A stretch of 64,000 nucleotides of DNA from Slackia sp. (GCA_030527325.1 JAUNBA010000003.1:62001-126000), one strand, 5' to 3'. Numbered from the stretch's first letter, positions 38,008 through 47,489 are shown. The notes: generated by a model not told the origin, from the letters alone. Translations and numbers: made by a program.

Positions 38008-41000
38008 ATGCATTCGCACTTCTTCGACAATCGCGCTCATATTCTTAAAGACGACCTGGTCGCCGTGCTGAAAAAGGGCGACAAGATTTCCGTCGCTTCG
38101 TCGGTGTTTTCCATGTACGCCTACCGCGCGCTGCGCGAGCAGCTCGAGGACATCGATGAATTCAGATTCATTTTCACCTCGCCTGCATTCTTGGCCGAGC
38201 GCGCCTCCAAAGAGCAGCGCGAGTTCTATATTCCGCGCCTCGACCGCGAACGCGGCGTGTGCGGCACCGATCTTGAAATTCGCCTGCGCAACGAGATGAC
38301 GCAGAAGGCCGTGGCCGCCGAATGCGCCGCATGGGTGAAGCGCAAGGCCCGTTTCAAATCGTTTCGCGACGAAGCCGGGCTTCCGCCCGTGTTGACGGCG
38401 GAAGTAACCGATGACGAAGGCCGCGCCGACGTGGTGTCGTATATGCCGTTCAACGGCTTTACCACTGTCGATCTGGGCATCGAACGCGCCGCCGATTCGT
38501 ACGGCGTCACCGTGCGCCAGGAAACCGCTTCGTCGCGCCGGCTTCTGAGCACGTTCGAGCAAGCCTGGAATTCGGGCGATCTTGACGACGTCACCGACGC
38601 CGTGGTTGACAACATTGCGCAGATGTATCGCGAAAATGCTCCTGAACTGGTGTATTACGTGGCCCTCTACCGCATTTTCCACGAATTTCTCGACGATATC
38701 ACGGCCGACGAGCTTCCTAAGGAAGGCGCGGGTTTTCGCGACAGCGTCATTTGGAACACGCTGTACGATTTTCAGCGCGACGCCGCGTTTTCCCTCATCA
38801 ACAAGCTGCAGACCTACAACGGCTGCATCCTGGCCGATTCGGTGGGCTTGGGCAAAACGTTCACGGCGCTCGCCGTGGTGAAATACTACGAAAGCCTGAA
38901 CCGCTCGGTGCTGGTGCTGTGCCCCAAAAAGCTCGGGGACAACTGGCTGATGTATCGTGCCAACCAGAGCAACAATCCTTTGGCCGCCGACCGGCTTCGC
39001 TACGACGTCTTGTACCATACCGACCTTTCGCGCACGCGCGGCAAATCGGCGACGGGCCTCGACCTCGAAACTGTCAATTGGGGCGCCTACGACCTCGTGG
39101 TCATCGACGAAAGCCATAATTTCCGCAACGGCCAGGATTCGGCCAAAAGGCCCAAAGACGGCGAAGAGGCGCGGGAAAACCGCTATCAGCGCCTGCTTGA
39201 CAGGGTGGTGTGCGGCGGCGTGCCTACCAAGGTGCTCATGCTTTCCGCCACGCCGGTCAACAACCGCTTCCGCGATCTGCGCAATCAGCTGGCGCTGGCC
39301 TACCAGGGCGAATCGGAAGCGTGGTCGAAGCGTCTGGGCTTGGCGTCCGACGTCGAAAACGTCTTCCGCAACGCCCAGAAGGCCTTCAACGACTGGGCTG
39401 ATCTGGATGCCGAAGAACGCACCACCGAGGCGCTCGTCTCGCGCCTCGACATGGATTTCTTCCGCGTGCTCGACCAGGTGACGGTGGCACGTTCGCGTCG
39501 CCATATCCAACGCTATTGCGACGCGAGCGTCATCGGGCCGTTCCCGCGTCGCAACAAGCCCGTTTCGCGCAGGCCCGATCTGTGCACGTTGCCAAGGGCG
39601 GCCACCTACGACTGGATAGCGGAACTTTTGTTCTCGCTCGAGCTTGCCATCTACGTGCCCATCAAGTACGTCCTGGAAAGCAAACGCGCACAATACCTGA
39701 TGCATGACGGCAATCTTTCGGCCGAGGGGCGCGAGTGCGGCATCCGGCGCCTCATGGGCATCAATTTGCTCAAGCGCCTCGAAAGCTCGGTCGCGTCGTT
39801 TCGCATGACGCTTACGCGCGTATTGGAGGGCATGGAGTCAGCGCTCGCCGTCATTGAAGCCTTCGAGCGCGATAGCGCCCGGGATGCCGCGCCTGCGGTG
39901 CGCGGTGTCGATTTCGGCATCGATTTCGATTCCGATGACGCCGAGCGCCTCGAATTCGAGGTGGGCAGCAAGAAGGCACCCTACGATCTGCGCGACATGG
40001 ATTGGAAAACATGGAAGCGCGCCATCGAGGCCGATGTGCTCATCGTCCGCGAGCTGCTCTGTTTAATCAGCGTCATCGACGCCGATTGCGACGCCAAGCT
40101 GGCCGATCTCAAGCGCGTCATATCCGATAAAATCGCCCGGCCCATCAACCCGGGCAACAAGAAGATCATCGTGTTCACGGCGTTCGCCGATACGGCGGAT
40201 TACCTGTATGAGCAGCTCAAGCCGTTGGCGCAAAGCCTCGGTTTGGGCATGGCCGAAGTCACGGGGGCAAGCGGATGCCGGACCACGGTGTCCGGCGTGC
40301 GCGCCGATCTGTCCGAGGTGCTCACGTGCTTCAGTCCCGTATCCAAGGAGCGCGACAAAGCCTACGCGCGCCTGGCCGGCAAGGATATCGACCTGCTCAT
40401 AGCCACGGATTGCATTTCCGAAGGCCAGAATTTGCAGGACGCCGATTTCCTCGTGAATTACGACATCCATTGGAATCCGACGCGCGTGGTTCAGCGTTTC
40501 GGCCGCGTGGATCGTATCGGGTCGCGCAACGACGTCATTCAGCTGGTGAACTACTGGCCGAATGTCGAGTTGGACAAATACATAAACCTGAAAGAACGCG
40601 TCGAGGATCGCATGCACGTCACGGTCATGTCGGCCACGGGCGATGACGATTACATCAACGAGAACGAAAAAGGCGATCTGGAATACCGCCGCGCGCAGCT
40701 TGAGCGGATGCAGGACGAGGTGGTCGATCTGGAGGATGTCGCAGGCGGCGTGTCCATCACCGACCTGGGCCTGAACGACTTCCGTATGGATCTGGTGGCG
40801 TACTACGAAGCGCATAAAGACATCGAACGCGTTCCCGCGGGCATCAATGCGGTGGTTGAAGGCGACGAGCCAGGCGTCGTTTTCGTGCTGCGCAATGTGA
40901 ACCAGGCGCTCGATGCGGCCGCGCGCAACCCCGTGCACCCGTTCTACCTGGTGTACGTCAAAGACGACGGCGATGTGCTGCATGGATACCTGAATCCGAA

Positions 41001-41268
41001 AGAGACGCTGGATGCCATGCGGCGTTTGTGCCGCGGCAAATCGGAGCCCGATGCCGCGCTGTGCCGCGCATACAACCGCGCCACGAAAGACGGCCGCGAC
41101 ATGAGCCATGCGTCGCGCCTGCTTGAGGCGGCCGTGCGTTCGGTGGTGGCCGAGAAGCGCGAGGCCGACGTGGACAGCTTCTTCACTCCCGGCACCACGA
41201 GCTTTCTTGAAAACGACGTGGCGGGCCTCGATGATTTCGAGCTCGTGTGCTTTTTGGCGGTGAGGTAG
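38008..41268 (+). CDS. SNF2/DEAD-like helicase with PLD-like N-terminal domain (anti-phage type)
   Basis: A 1086-residue protein. Residues 1 to about 200 look like a phospholipase-D-type fold (VASSVFSMYAYRALRE, later FNGFTTVDLGIERAADSYG and STFEQAWNS), but the HxK catalytic pair is not visible, so the domain may be structural. The helicase core has Walker A DSVGLGKT (277-284), DESH (367-370) and SATPVNN (413-419). The C-terminal helicase half has QNLQDADFLVNYD and QRFGRVDRIGS. It should translocate on DNA using ATP. The ribosome site is weak. Its TAG abuts the GTG of the DUF4391 gene, and mod follows, making an operon. Related helicases accompany type III or solitary methylases in defence islands. 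Confidence 0.85.
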   Translation: MHSHFFDNRAHILKDDLVAVLKKGDKISVASSVFSMYAYRALREQLEDIDEFRFIFTSPAFLAERASKEQREFYIPRLDRERGVCGTDLEIRLRNEMTQKAVAAECAAWVKRKARFKSFRDEAGLPPVLTAEVTDDEGRADVVSYMPFNGFTTVDLGIERAADSYGVTVRQETASSRRLLSTFEQAWNSGDLDDVTDAVVDNIAQMYRENAPELVYYVALYRIFHEFLDDITADELPKEGAGFRDSVIWNTLYDFQRDAAFSLINKLQTYNGCILADSVGLGKTFTALAVVKYYESLNRSVLVLCPKKLGDNWLMYRANQSNNPLAADRLRYDVLYHTDLSRTRGKSATGLDLETVNWGAYDLVVIDESHNFRNGQDSAKRPKDGEEARENRYQRLLDRVVCGGVPTKVLMLSATPVNNRFRDLRNQLALAYQGESEAWSKRLGLASDVENVFRNAQKAFNDWADLDAEERTTEALVSRLDMDFFRVLDQVTVARSRRHIQRYCDASVIGPFPRRNKPVSRRPDLCTLPRAATYDWIAELLFSLELAIYVPIKYVLESKRAQYLMHDGNLSAEGRECGIRRLMGINLLKRLESSVASFRMTLTRVLEGMESALAVIEAFERDSARDAAPAVRGVDFGIDFDSDDAERLEFEVGSKKAPYDLRDMDWKTWKRAIEADVLIVRELLCLISVIDADCDAKLADLKRVISDKIARPINPGNKKIIVFTAFADTADYLYEQLKPLAQSLGLGMAEVTGASGCRTTVSGVRADLSEVLTCFSPVSKERDKAYARLAGKDIDLLIATDCISEGQNLQDADFLVNYDIHWNPTRVVQRFGRVDRIGSRNDVIQLVNYWPNVELDKYINLKERVEDRMHVTVMSATGDDDYINENEKGDLEYRRAQLERMQDEVVDLEDVAGGVSITDLGLNDFRMDLVAYYEAHKDIERVPAGINAVVEGDEPGVVFVLRNVNQALDAAARNPVHPFYLVYVKDDGDVLHGYLNPKETLDAMRRLCRGKSEPDAALCRAYNRATKDGRDMSHASRLLEAAVRSVVAEKREADVDSFFTPGTTSFLENDVAGLDDFELVCFLAVR

Positions 41269-41883
41269 GTGTATGGGCTGCCGAGCACCGTCACGGTGAA
41301 CCAGCCGCTGCCGAAAAACGCGTTTTACCAGCGCTTATCGCTTTGCGCGGCGGTGAAAGACGAGTTCGTCTGCGGCATAGAAGAGCTGCGCGTGGTGGGC
41401 GCTATCAAGGAGGCATCCTGCGGCATTCCCGCCGCGGCGGGGGTGGATGAGATATCGGTTCTGCGCATTGCACTCAAGACGGACGAAGCGCCTTGCAGGG
41501 CGCTTGAGGCCATCGCGTCGGCCGTACCGCGCAAGCTGCTCATGGTGTGCTGCCATGATGGCTCCGCACAGCTTGCCGCAGTGCGCCATGGCGTGCGCGT
41601 CGGTGCGCGGCGGATTGCCGAAGATCAATTGCATATCGAGTTGAAAGGCGTCTCGCTTGCCGAGGTGTGGGATAGCCTGTGCGCGCAGGTGCTCTTCGAC
41701 GATGCGGATGTCGAAGACGTGGATGCGCGCATGGCGCAAGAAAAAAGGATAGCCGAGCTTGAGAAAGAAGCCGTCAAGCTTGAGCGGAAGTATGCGAAGG
41801 AGGTTCAGCCCGCCAAGCGCAACGCCGCGTTCAAAGCGTACAAGCAGGCCCTGGCCGAACTTCGCGCTTTGAAAGGGGAATAG
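41269..41883 (+). CDS. DUF4391 family protein
   Basis: A 204-residue protein starting at the GTG directly after the helicase stop. The N-terminal half is an alpha/beta domain with PLPKNAFYQRLSL near the start. The last third is a charged coiled coil (QEKRIAELEKEAVKLERKYA, then KRNAAFKAYKQALAELRAL), the typical DUF4391 ending. The family has no established activity but is repeatedly found between a helicase and a type III-like methylase, where it may be a bridging or specificity subunit. It ends two bases before the ATG of mod, which supports a fixed stoichiometry within one complex or pathway. Confidence 0.85.
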   Translation: MYGLPSTVTVNQPLPKNAFYQRLSLCAAVKDEFVCGIEELRVVGAIKEASCGIPAAAGVDEISVLRIALKTDEAPCRALEAIASAVPRKLLMVCCHDGSAQLAAVRHGVRVGARRIAEDQLHIELKGVSLAEVWDSLCAQVLFDDADVEDVDARMAQEKRIAELEKEAVKLERKYAKEVQPAKRNAAFKAYKQALAELRALKGE

Positions 41884-41885
41884 CC

Positions 41886-43754
41886 ATGGAAAAAGTCAAC
41901 CTTGCGACGGCGGATATCGCCGCGGAGAATGCCGCGAAGATCGCCGAGTTATTCCCCGATATCGTGACCGAAGTGCTGGATGAAGACGGCAATGTGCGCC
42001 ATAGCATCGATGTCGAAGCGCTTAAGGCCCACGTGGGCGATGTCGCTGAGGACAAGCGCGAGCGCTACCAGTTCACCTGGCCTGGCAAGCAGAAGGCCCG
42101 CGCGGAAGCCATCCGCCAAATCGACAAGACTATGCGACCGTGTCCCGACGAGAGCGTGAACTGGGACACCACCGAGAACCTCTACATCGAGGGCGACAAC
42201 CTGGATGCGTTGAAAATCCTGCGCGAGACCTATGCTGGCAAAATCAAGATGATTTACATAGACCCGCCGTACAACACGGGGCATGATTTCGTGTACAACG
42301 ACATTTTCGCCCGCACCGCCGAGGAGGAGCGCGCGGAGAGCGGCGCCTTCGACGAGGAGGGGAATGTCCTCGATGCCGCCTACAGGGTAAACAATGAGTC
42401 CAACGGCAAGTTCCACTCCGACTGGTGTTCGATGATGTATCCCAGGCTCGTGCTGGCAAGGGATTTGCTGAGCGAGGACGGGGTTATCTTCATTTCAATT
42501 GATGATTCGGAACATATCAATCTGGTTAAGTTGATGGATGGTATTTTTGGTCCCAGTAATTACTTGACTAGCATTATCTGGAAAAGCAAAAGTGGCGGGG
42601 CGAACGATAGCGGCAACGTTGCGGTTGATCATGAGTACGTTGTTGCATACAGCAAGGAGAGGGAATCCAATTGCTTGCAGAACGATTTGTATGCAGTTGC
42701 TGCAACAAGATACAACCTTGAGGATGACAAAGGCAGATATGCTCTCCGAAGACTCGACCAGCAAAACCTGTCTTACTCCAAAGCACTTGACTACGATTTG
42801 ATTGGTCCAGATGGCTCAGTATATAGGCTCGAGCATAAAGACCCGAATAATCCCAATGCTATTTGGCGCTGGTCGAAAGCGCGAGTCATGGAGCATATGG
42901 ATGATCTTGTATTTAAAGACGGCCATGTGTATACGAAATTCTACGAGCAGAAGGGTTCAAAGCCAAGGTCGCTGTTTATTGATGACCGGTTCGGGCGATC
43001 CAGGAGTGGAAGCACCGAACTTCGGGCTTTGCTCGAAGGGGATTATTTTAGTAATCCGAAGCCGGTCAGTTTGATAAAGACATTGTTGGCGATGGGGTCA
43101 AATGATGATAGCGTGGTTCTAGATTTCTTTTCTGGTTCAGCGACCATGGCGGAAGCCGCAATGCGTTTGAATCTCGAAGACGACAGAAAGATAGCGACCG
43201 TGCTCGTTCAGTTGCCAGAAGCTACTGGGGCGGACAGCAAGGCTGCCAAGGCGGGCTATAAGAACATTTGTGAAATCGGCAAGGAGCGCATCCGTCGCGC
43301 GGGCAAGAAGATCGTCGACGAGTTGGAGCCTGGCCAGAAGGTCCCCGACGTCGGCTTCCGCGTGCTCAAAATCGATTCGTCCAACTTCGAGGACGTGAAG
43401 CGCACGCCCGACACTATCCAGCAGAGCCAGCTCTTCGGCTTGGCGGACAACCTGAAATCTGATCGCACGCCCGAAGACCTGCTGTTCCAGCTGCTGCCGA
43501 AGTTCGAGATTCCGTTTACGGCTCGCATCGAAAAGCTGAACATCTGCGGTAAAACTGCCTTCTCCGTCGATGACGATATGCTGCTCGCGTGCTTCGATCG
43601 CGAGGTGTCCGAGGACGTCATCCGCGCCATGGCCGATCGTCATCCGCTTCGCGCCGTGCTGCGCGACGTTTCCTTCATCGGCGATGACGCCCTGGCCAAC
43701 TTCAAGGAGATCTTCAAAACCCTCAGCCCCGCAACCGAAACGAAAGTGGTGTAG
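41886..43754 (+). CDS. Type III DNA methyltransferase Mod subunit (adenine-specific)
   Basis: A 622-residue beta-class amino-methyltransferase. The catalytic motif DPPYN is at 126-130, preceded by IEGDNLDALKIL, and the SAM-binding motif DFFSGSAT comes later, at 413-420, so the order is that of type III Mod proteins. The target-recognition region lies between them. That region and the following motif (about 42487-43255) are visibly A+T-rich: hand counts of three 60-base lines starting at 42541, 42721 and 43021 give 42-48% G+C, against 65% for the line at 46321 in res. Codon use changes accordingly. I infer exchange of the recognition domain. It methylates adenine in its target and is needed for Res specificity. 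Confidence 0.93.
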   Translation: MEKVNLATADIAAENAAKIAELFPDIVTEVLDEDGNVRHSIDVEALKAHVGDVAEDKRERYQFTWPGKQKARAEAIRQIDKTMRPCPDESVNWDTTENLYIEGDNLDALKILRETYAGKIKMIYIDPPYNTGHDFVYNDIFARTAEEERAESGAFDEEGNVLDAAYRVNNESNGKFHSDWCSMMYPRLVLARDLLSEDGVIFISIDDSEHINLVKLMDGIFGPSNYLTSIIWKSKSGGANDSGNVAVDHEYVVAYSKERESNCLQNDLYAVAATRYNLEDDKGRYALRRLDQQNLSYSKALDYDLIGPDGSVYRLEHKDPNNPNAIWRWSKARVMEHMDDLVFKDGHVYTKFYEQKGSKPRSLFIDDRFGRSRSGSTELRALLEGDYFSNPKPVSLIKTLLAMGSNDDSVVLDFFSGSATMAEAAMRLNLEDDRKIATVLVQLPEATGADSKAAKAGYKNICEIGKERIRRAGKKIVDELEPGQKVPDVGFRVLKIDSSNFEDVKRTPDTIQQSQLFGLADNLKSDRTPEDLLFQLLPKFEIPFTARIEKLNICGKTAFSVDDDMLLACFDREVSEDVIRAMADRHPLRAVLRDVSFIGDDALANFKEIFKTLSPATETKVV

Positions 43755-43817
43755 CGCGGTGCTGCGCTTAGTCGATGAACGTGAGATTTTCGGTGCCGAT
43801 GATCAGGACTTTCGGCA

Positions 43818-44084
43818 TTATGCGGTCAGCCTTTCGTCGTATGGGGCTTCGGCCAGTTCGAAAATGAGCGGAGCGTTGTTGCGCAGGAACGCATCGAGCT
43901 TGGCGATTTCGACATCGGAGAAGCCGTCGACGTGGCTCCAGCGGTATGCGGGCATGACGCAACGGGCGGAGTCGAAATTCCAATCGCGGGCGCGTTCTAC
44001 TGCGATGCGGAGCGTTCCGTCATCTTGCAGGTCGGAGTATGCGATCTGCGTTCCGTCGGGCAGCGTTGCATATGACCACATCAT
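43818..44084 (-). CDS. Small conserved-looking protein of unknown function, antisense between mod and res
   Basis: An 88-residue protein on the opposite strand to the restriction genes. GGAGG stands eight bases before ATGATG at 44084/44081, a good ribosome site, so it is likely real. It has a compact alpha/beta look: LPDGTQIAYSDLQDDGTLRI at the N-terminus, a middle ARCVMPAYRW, then FSDVEIAKLDAFLRNNAPLI. No signal peptide or membrane helix. I do not recognise the family, though small proteins of this style are common in Coriobacteriia. Its TAA overlaps the ATG of a 16-codon frame ending at 43768 (TAATG). Position inside the operon suggests a regulator, immunity factor or late insertion. Confidence 0.6.
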   Translation of the reverse strand: MMWSYATLPDGTQIAYSDLQDDGTLRIAVERARDWNFDSARCVMPAYRWSHVDGFSDVEIAKLDAFLRNNAPLIFELAEAPYDERLTA

Positions 44085-44120
44085 GAAAACAGCCTCCGTT
44101 ACATCGTCGTTCCATTAGCG

Positions 44121-44136
44121 CCATTGTACTCAATGG
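44121..44136. promoter_or_regulatory. Palindrome in the promoter gap between the small antisense gene and res
   Basis: CCATTG (44121-44126) and CAATGG (44131-44136) form an exact inverted repeat with a 4-base centre. The minus-strand TACAAT (44123-44128 complement) overlaps it and could be the -10 of the small gene. A bound protein would act on both the small gene and res. Confidence 0.45.
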
Positions 44137-44160
44137 CTTTTGTAGTGAGATAGGTGTTCC

Positions 44161-47100
44161 ATGGAATTCAAATTTACCGTTCTCGATTACCAGACGCGCG
44201 CGTCCGATGCCGTGGTGAAGGTGTTCGACGGGCAGCCGAAAATCGACGCGCTGTCGTACGTGCGCGATATCGGCACGGGCAGGGTGGGCAAGCATGCCCA
44301 GGGCGCGTTCGATATGGTCGCATCGGACGGCGGCGTGATGGTCGATGACGGCGCGGGCTTTCGCAATGCGCCGTTGCAGCTGTCCTCCGACGAACTTTTC
44401 GACAATGTGAAGAAGGTTCAGCGTAAAAACGGCGTGCCGGTGTCCAGCGAGCTGCATCATAATTTGGGCGCCGTCGAAATCGACGTCGAAATGGAAACGG
44501 GCACGGGCAAAACCTACGTGTACACCCAGACCATGTTCGAGCTGAACGCGCGCTACGGCTGGTCGAAGTTCGTCATCGTGGTGCCCAGCGTCGCCATTCG
44601 CGAGGGCGTGGCCAAATCGCTCGAAATCACGGCGAAGCATTTCCACGAACGCTACGGCAAGCGCCTGTGGTCGTTCGTGTACAACTCCAGCCGTTTGAAC
44701 GAAATCGATTCGTTTGCCAGCCGCGCGGATATTTCCGTCATGGTCATCAACATGCAGGCGTTCAACGCGTTCGACGAATCGAAGAGCAAAGAGGGCCGCG
44801 GCGGCGATAAAACGGCGCGCATCATGTTTTCGGAGCGCGACGATTTCGGCAGCCGCCGCCCGATCGACGTGCTTTCCGCCACCAATCCCATCCTCATCAT
44901 CGACGAGCCGCAGAAGATGGGCAAAAAAACCGGCGCCACGCGCAAGGGCATGCAGCAGTTCAAGCCGCTGTTCAGCTTGAACTATTCCGCCACGCACAAA
45001 GAACGCCACAATGCCGTGTTCGAACTCGATCCGCTCGACGCCTACAACGAGCGCCTGGTGAAGCGCATCGAGGTCAAGGGCATCGAAATGGTGGGCATGC
45101 GCGGCACCGACGGGTACGTGTATCTGCAGGATATCCTGGTAAGCCCGAGCAAGCCGCCCGTGGCGGTGGTCGAATACAAGCGACAGCTTTCAGGCGGCAA
45201 GGTGACCAGGCATGTCGGCCGCTTCAACGAGGGCGACAACATCTATTACGCATCGAACGGGCTTGAGGCGTATGCGCGCGGCTATCGCATCCTGCGCATC
45301 GTTCCCGACCAAGGCGGGCAGGCCGGCTACGTGGAATTCGACGATCACGAGCGCCTGCATCGCGGTCAGGTCGCCAACGATTCTTCGGAAGAGGACGTGC
45401 GCCGCATCCAGATCCGCGAGACGATCGCGTCGCACCTGCAGAAGGAAGAAACGCTGTTCCGTCAGGGAATCAAGTGCCTCTCGCTGTTCTTCATCGACGA
45501 AGTGGCCAAGTACCGCGTGTACGACGAGGACGGATCCGAGGGCCTTGGCGAGTACGGCCGCATTTTCGAAGAGGAGTACGCGCGCGCCGTCGAGGCGCGC
45601 ATCGCCGAGCTGACGCTCGATGACGCCTGCGATTCGCAATACGTCGCGTACCTGCGCGAATCGCTGAACCATAAGGTGCACGAGGGCTATTTCTCTATCG
45701 ACAAGAAAGGCCGCAGCATAGATAGCAAGCTCAAACGCGGCAGCGAATTCGCCGAGGGCGAAGATGCCGTGGCGGCTTACGACCTCATTCTGCGCAACAA
45801 GGAGCAGCTGCTTTCCTTCGAAGAGCCGTGCCGCTTCATCTTCTCGCATTCCGCCTTGCGCGAAGGTTGGGACAATCCCAACGTGTTTCAGATCTGCACG
45901 CTCAAAGACGCGGGCGATTCCGACATATCCAAGCGCCAGGAAGTGGGCCGCGGCCTGCGTTTGTGCGTCGATCGCAACGGCACGCGCCAAGACGCCGCGC
46001 TGCTCGGGCGCGACGGCGTGCATCGCGTGAACCTGCTGACCGTCATCGCCTCCGAAGGCTACGACGGCTTCGTGAAATCGCTTCAGTCCGAAACGGCCAA
46101 AGAACTGCGCGAACGCCCCAAGAGGGTGGAGGAGAAACTCTTCGCCGGCTTCACCGTGACCGATGGCGCTATCGAATATCGGCTTACCGAGGAAGACGCG
46201 AGCGAAATCATGTACGTCTTAGTGCGCAACGGTCTGATCGATTCGAAGGGACGGCTTACCGACGAGTTCCGCGACGGCGGCCTTGGGGCGGTCGAGGCCG
46301 CCGAGATTCCCGAGCACCTCGGCGCCTACGTGGGGCAGATCGAAAACATCGTGCGCAGCGTCGAGGACGCCTCTGCGCTTGAAGGCATGATCGGCAATGC
46401 GCTTGAGAGCAAGGTGTCGCGCCTCGAACTGAATGACAATTTCCGCAAAAAGGAATTCCAGCAGCTGTGGGCGCGCATCAACCACAAGCATGCGTACACG
46501 GTCGAATTCGATTCCGACGAGCTGCGACGCAAGGCGGTGGCGAGCATCGACGCCAATCTGAGCGTGTCCACGCCGCGCTACCGTTTGAAGCGGGGCGTGC
46601 AGCATGCCGAGGCGACGCGCGAGCAGCTCGAGGGTGCGGAGGCCTTCAAGGCCGATGCCGCCAAAACGCTCGACGTCAACAGCGGCGTGGTGACCAATGT
46701 GGTATACGACCTGGTGGGAGAGGTGGCGAGCAAAGCGAGCATCACGCGCAGAAGCGCGGCGGCCATCCTGTCCGCGATAGCCCCCGACCGCTTTGCGATG
46801 TTCCGCGTGAACCCCGAAGAGTTCATCGTCAAGGCGGCGAAGCTTATCGTTGATGAAAAAGCGCGCATGGTGGTGGAGCACATTCGTTACAACCGCGTGG
46901 ACGGCACCTACGATGCGGCCGAGATCTTCACCGAGGATATGCCCGAAAACTTGAGTCGCGCCTTGCCCACGGCGGGCAAGGGCGTGCAGGACTGGACCCT
47001 CGTCGATAGCGATACGGAACGTGCGTTCGCCCAAGATCTGGAAGATTCCGACGACGTGTGCGTGTTCGCGCACCTTCCGCGTTCGTTCAGGATTCCCACG

Positions 47101-47331
47101 CCCGTGGGCGATTACGCGCCCGACTGGGCGATCGCCTTCAACGAAGGCGCGGTCAAGCGCATCTACTTCGTCGCGGAAACGAAGGGCTCGCTGAGCACGC
47201 TGAACTTGAAAGGCGCCGAGAGCGCGAAGATCGAATGCGCCCGCAAGCTGTTCGAACAGCTCGGCGAAGGCGACGTGCGCTACGACTTCGTGCATACCTA
47301 CGACGACCTGATGGACAAGGTGATGCAGTAG
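44161..47331 (+). CDS. Type III restriction endonuclease Res subunit
   Basis: A 1056-residue SF2 ATPase-nuclease. Walker A is ETGTGKTY (112-119), the DEAD-like motif IDEPQ (247-251), motif III NYSATHK, and the C-terminal motif GRGLRLCVDR after REGWDNPNVFQICTLKDAG. Near the end, PD (987-988) and ETK (1006-1008) make the PD-(D/E)XK nuclease site of the family (ResIII endonuclease domain). With Mod it would cut unmodified DNA after ATP-driven contact of two sites. The 406-base gap after mod holds the antisense gene, so res may have its own promoter. All catalytic motifs are intact. Confidence 0.93.
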   Translation: MEFKFTVLDYQTRASDAVVKVFDGQPKIDALSYVRDIGTGRVGKHAQGAFDMVASDGGVMVDDGAGFRNAPLQLSSDELFDNVKKVQRKNGVPVSSELHHNLGAVEIDVEMETGTGKTYVYTQTMFELNARYGWSKFVIVVPSVAIREGVAKSLEITAKHFHERYGKRLWSFVYNSSRLNEIDSFASRADISVMVINMQAFNAFDESKSKEGRGGDKTARIMFSERDDFGSRRPIDVLSATNPILIIDEPQKMGKKTGATRKGMQQFKPLFSLNYSATHKERHNAVFELDPLDAYNERLVKRIEVKGIEMVGMRGTDGYVYLQDILVSPSKPPVAVVEYKRQLSGGKVTRHVGRFNEGDNIYYASNGLEAYARGYRILRIVPDQGGQAGYVEFDDHERLHRGQVANDSSEEDVRRIQIRETIASHLQKEETLFRQGIKCLSLFFIDEVAKYRVYDEDGSEGLGEYGRIFEEEYARAVEARIAELTLDDACDSQYVAYLRESLNHKVHEGYFSIDKKGRSIDSKLKRGSEFAEGEDAVAAYDLILRNKEQLLSFEEPCRFIFSHSALREGWDNPNVFQICTLKDAGDSDISKRQEVGRGLRLCVDRNGTRQDAALLGRDGVHRVNLLTVIASEGYDGFVKSLQSETAKELRERPKRVEEKLFAGFTVTDGAIEYRLTEEDASEIMYVLVRNGLIDSKGRLTDEFRDGGLGAVEAAEIPEHLGAYVGQIENIVRSVEDASALEGMIGNALESKVSRLELNDNFRKKEFQQLWARINHKHAYTVEFDSDELRRKAVASIDANLSVSTPRYRLKRGVQHAEATREQLEGAEAFKADAAKTLDVNSGVVTNVVYDLVGEVASKASITRRSAAAILSAIAPDRFAMFRVNPEEFIVKAAKLIVDEKARMVVEHIRYNRVDGTYDAAEIFTEDMPENLSRALPTAGKGVQDWTLVDSDTERAFAQDLEDSDDVCVFAHLPRSFRIPTPVGDYAPDWAIAFNEGAVKRIYFVAETKGSLSTLNLKGAESAKIECARKLFEQLGEGDVRYDFVHTYDDLMDKVMQ

Positions 47332-47356
47332 CCGCGCGCCGCGCAAAGCGTTGTGG

Positions 47357-47392
47357 GAAGGCCGCTTTCGCTGCAGGGCGAAGGCGGCCTTC
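47357..47392 (+). terminator. Terminator after res
   Basis: Perfect 9-bp outer stem (47357-47365 with 47384-47392) with an inner TTCGC/GCGAA stem. It marks the right end of the restriction block. Confidence 0.7.
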
Positions 47393-47460
47393 GTGCGTCA
47401 TGAGCCTGCTTCATCGCCTGCCGCCCGTCCGGAAAACTCCCATAGCCGCGCGCCGCCGTG

Positions 47461-47489
47461 TTGTACGCAAGCGGCGCCACGATTACAAT
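47461..47489 (+). promoter_or_regulatory. Promoter of the TetR-activase operon
   Basis: TTGTAC (47461-47466), a 17-base spacer and TACAAT (47484-47489) make one of the better sigma-70-type promoters of the window. Confidence 0.6.
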
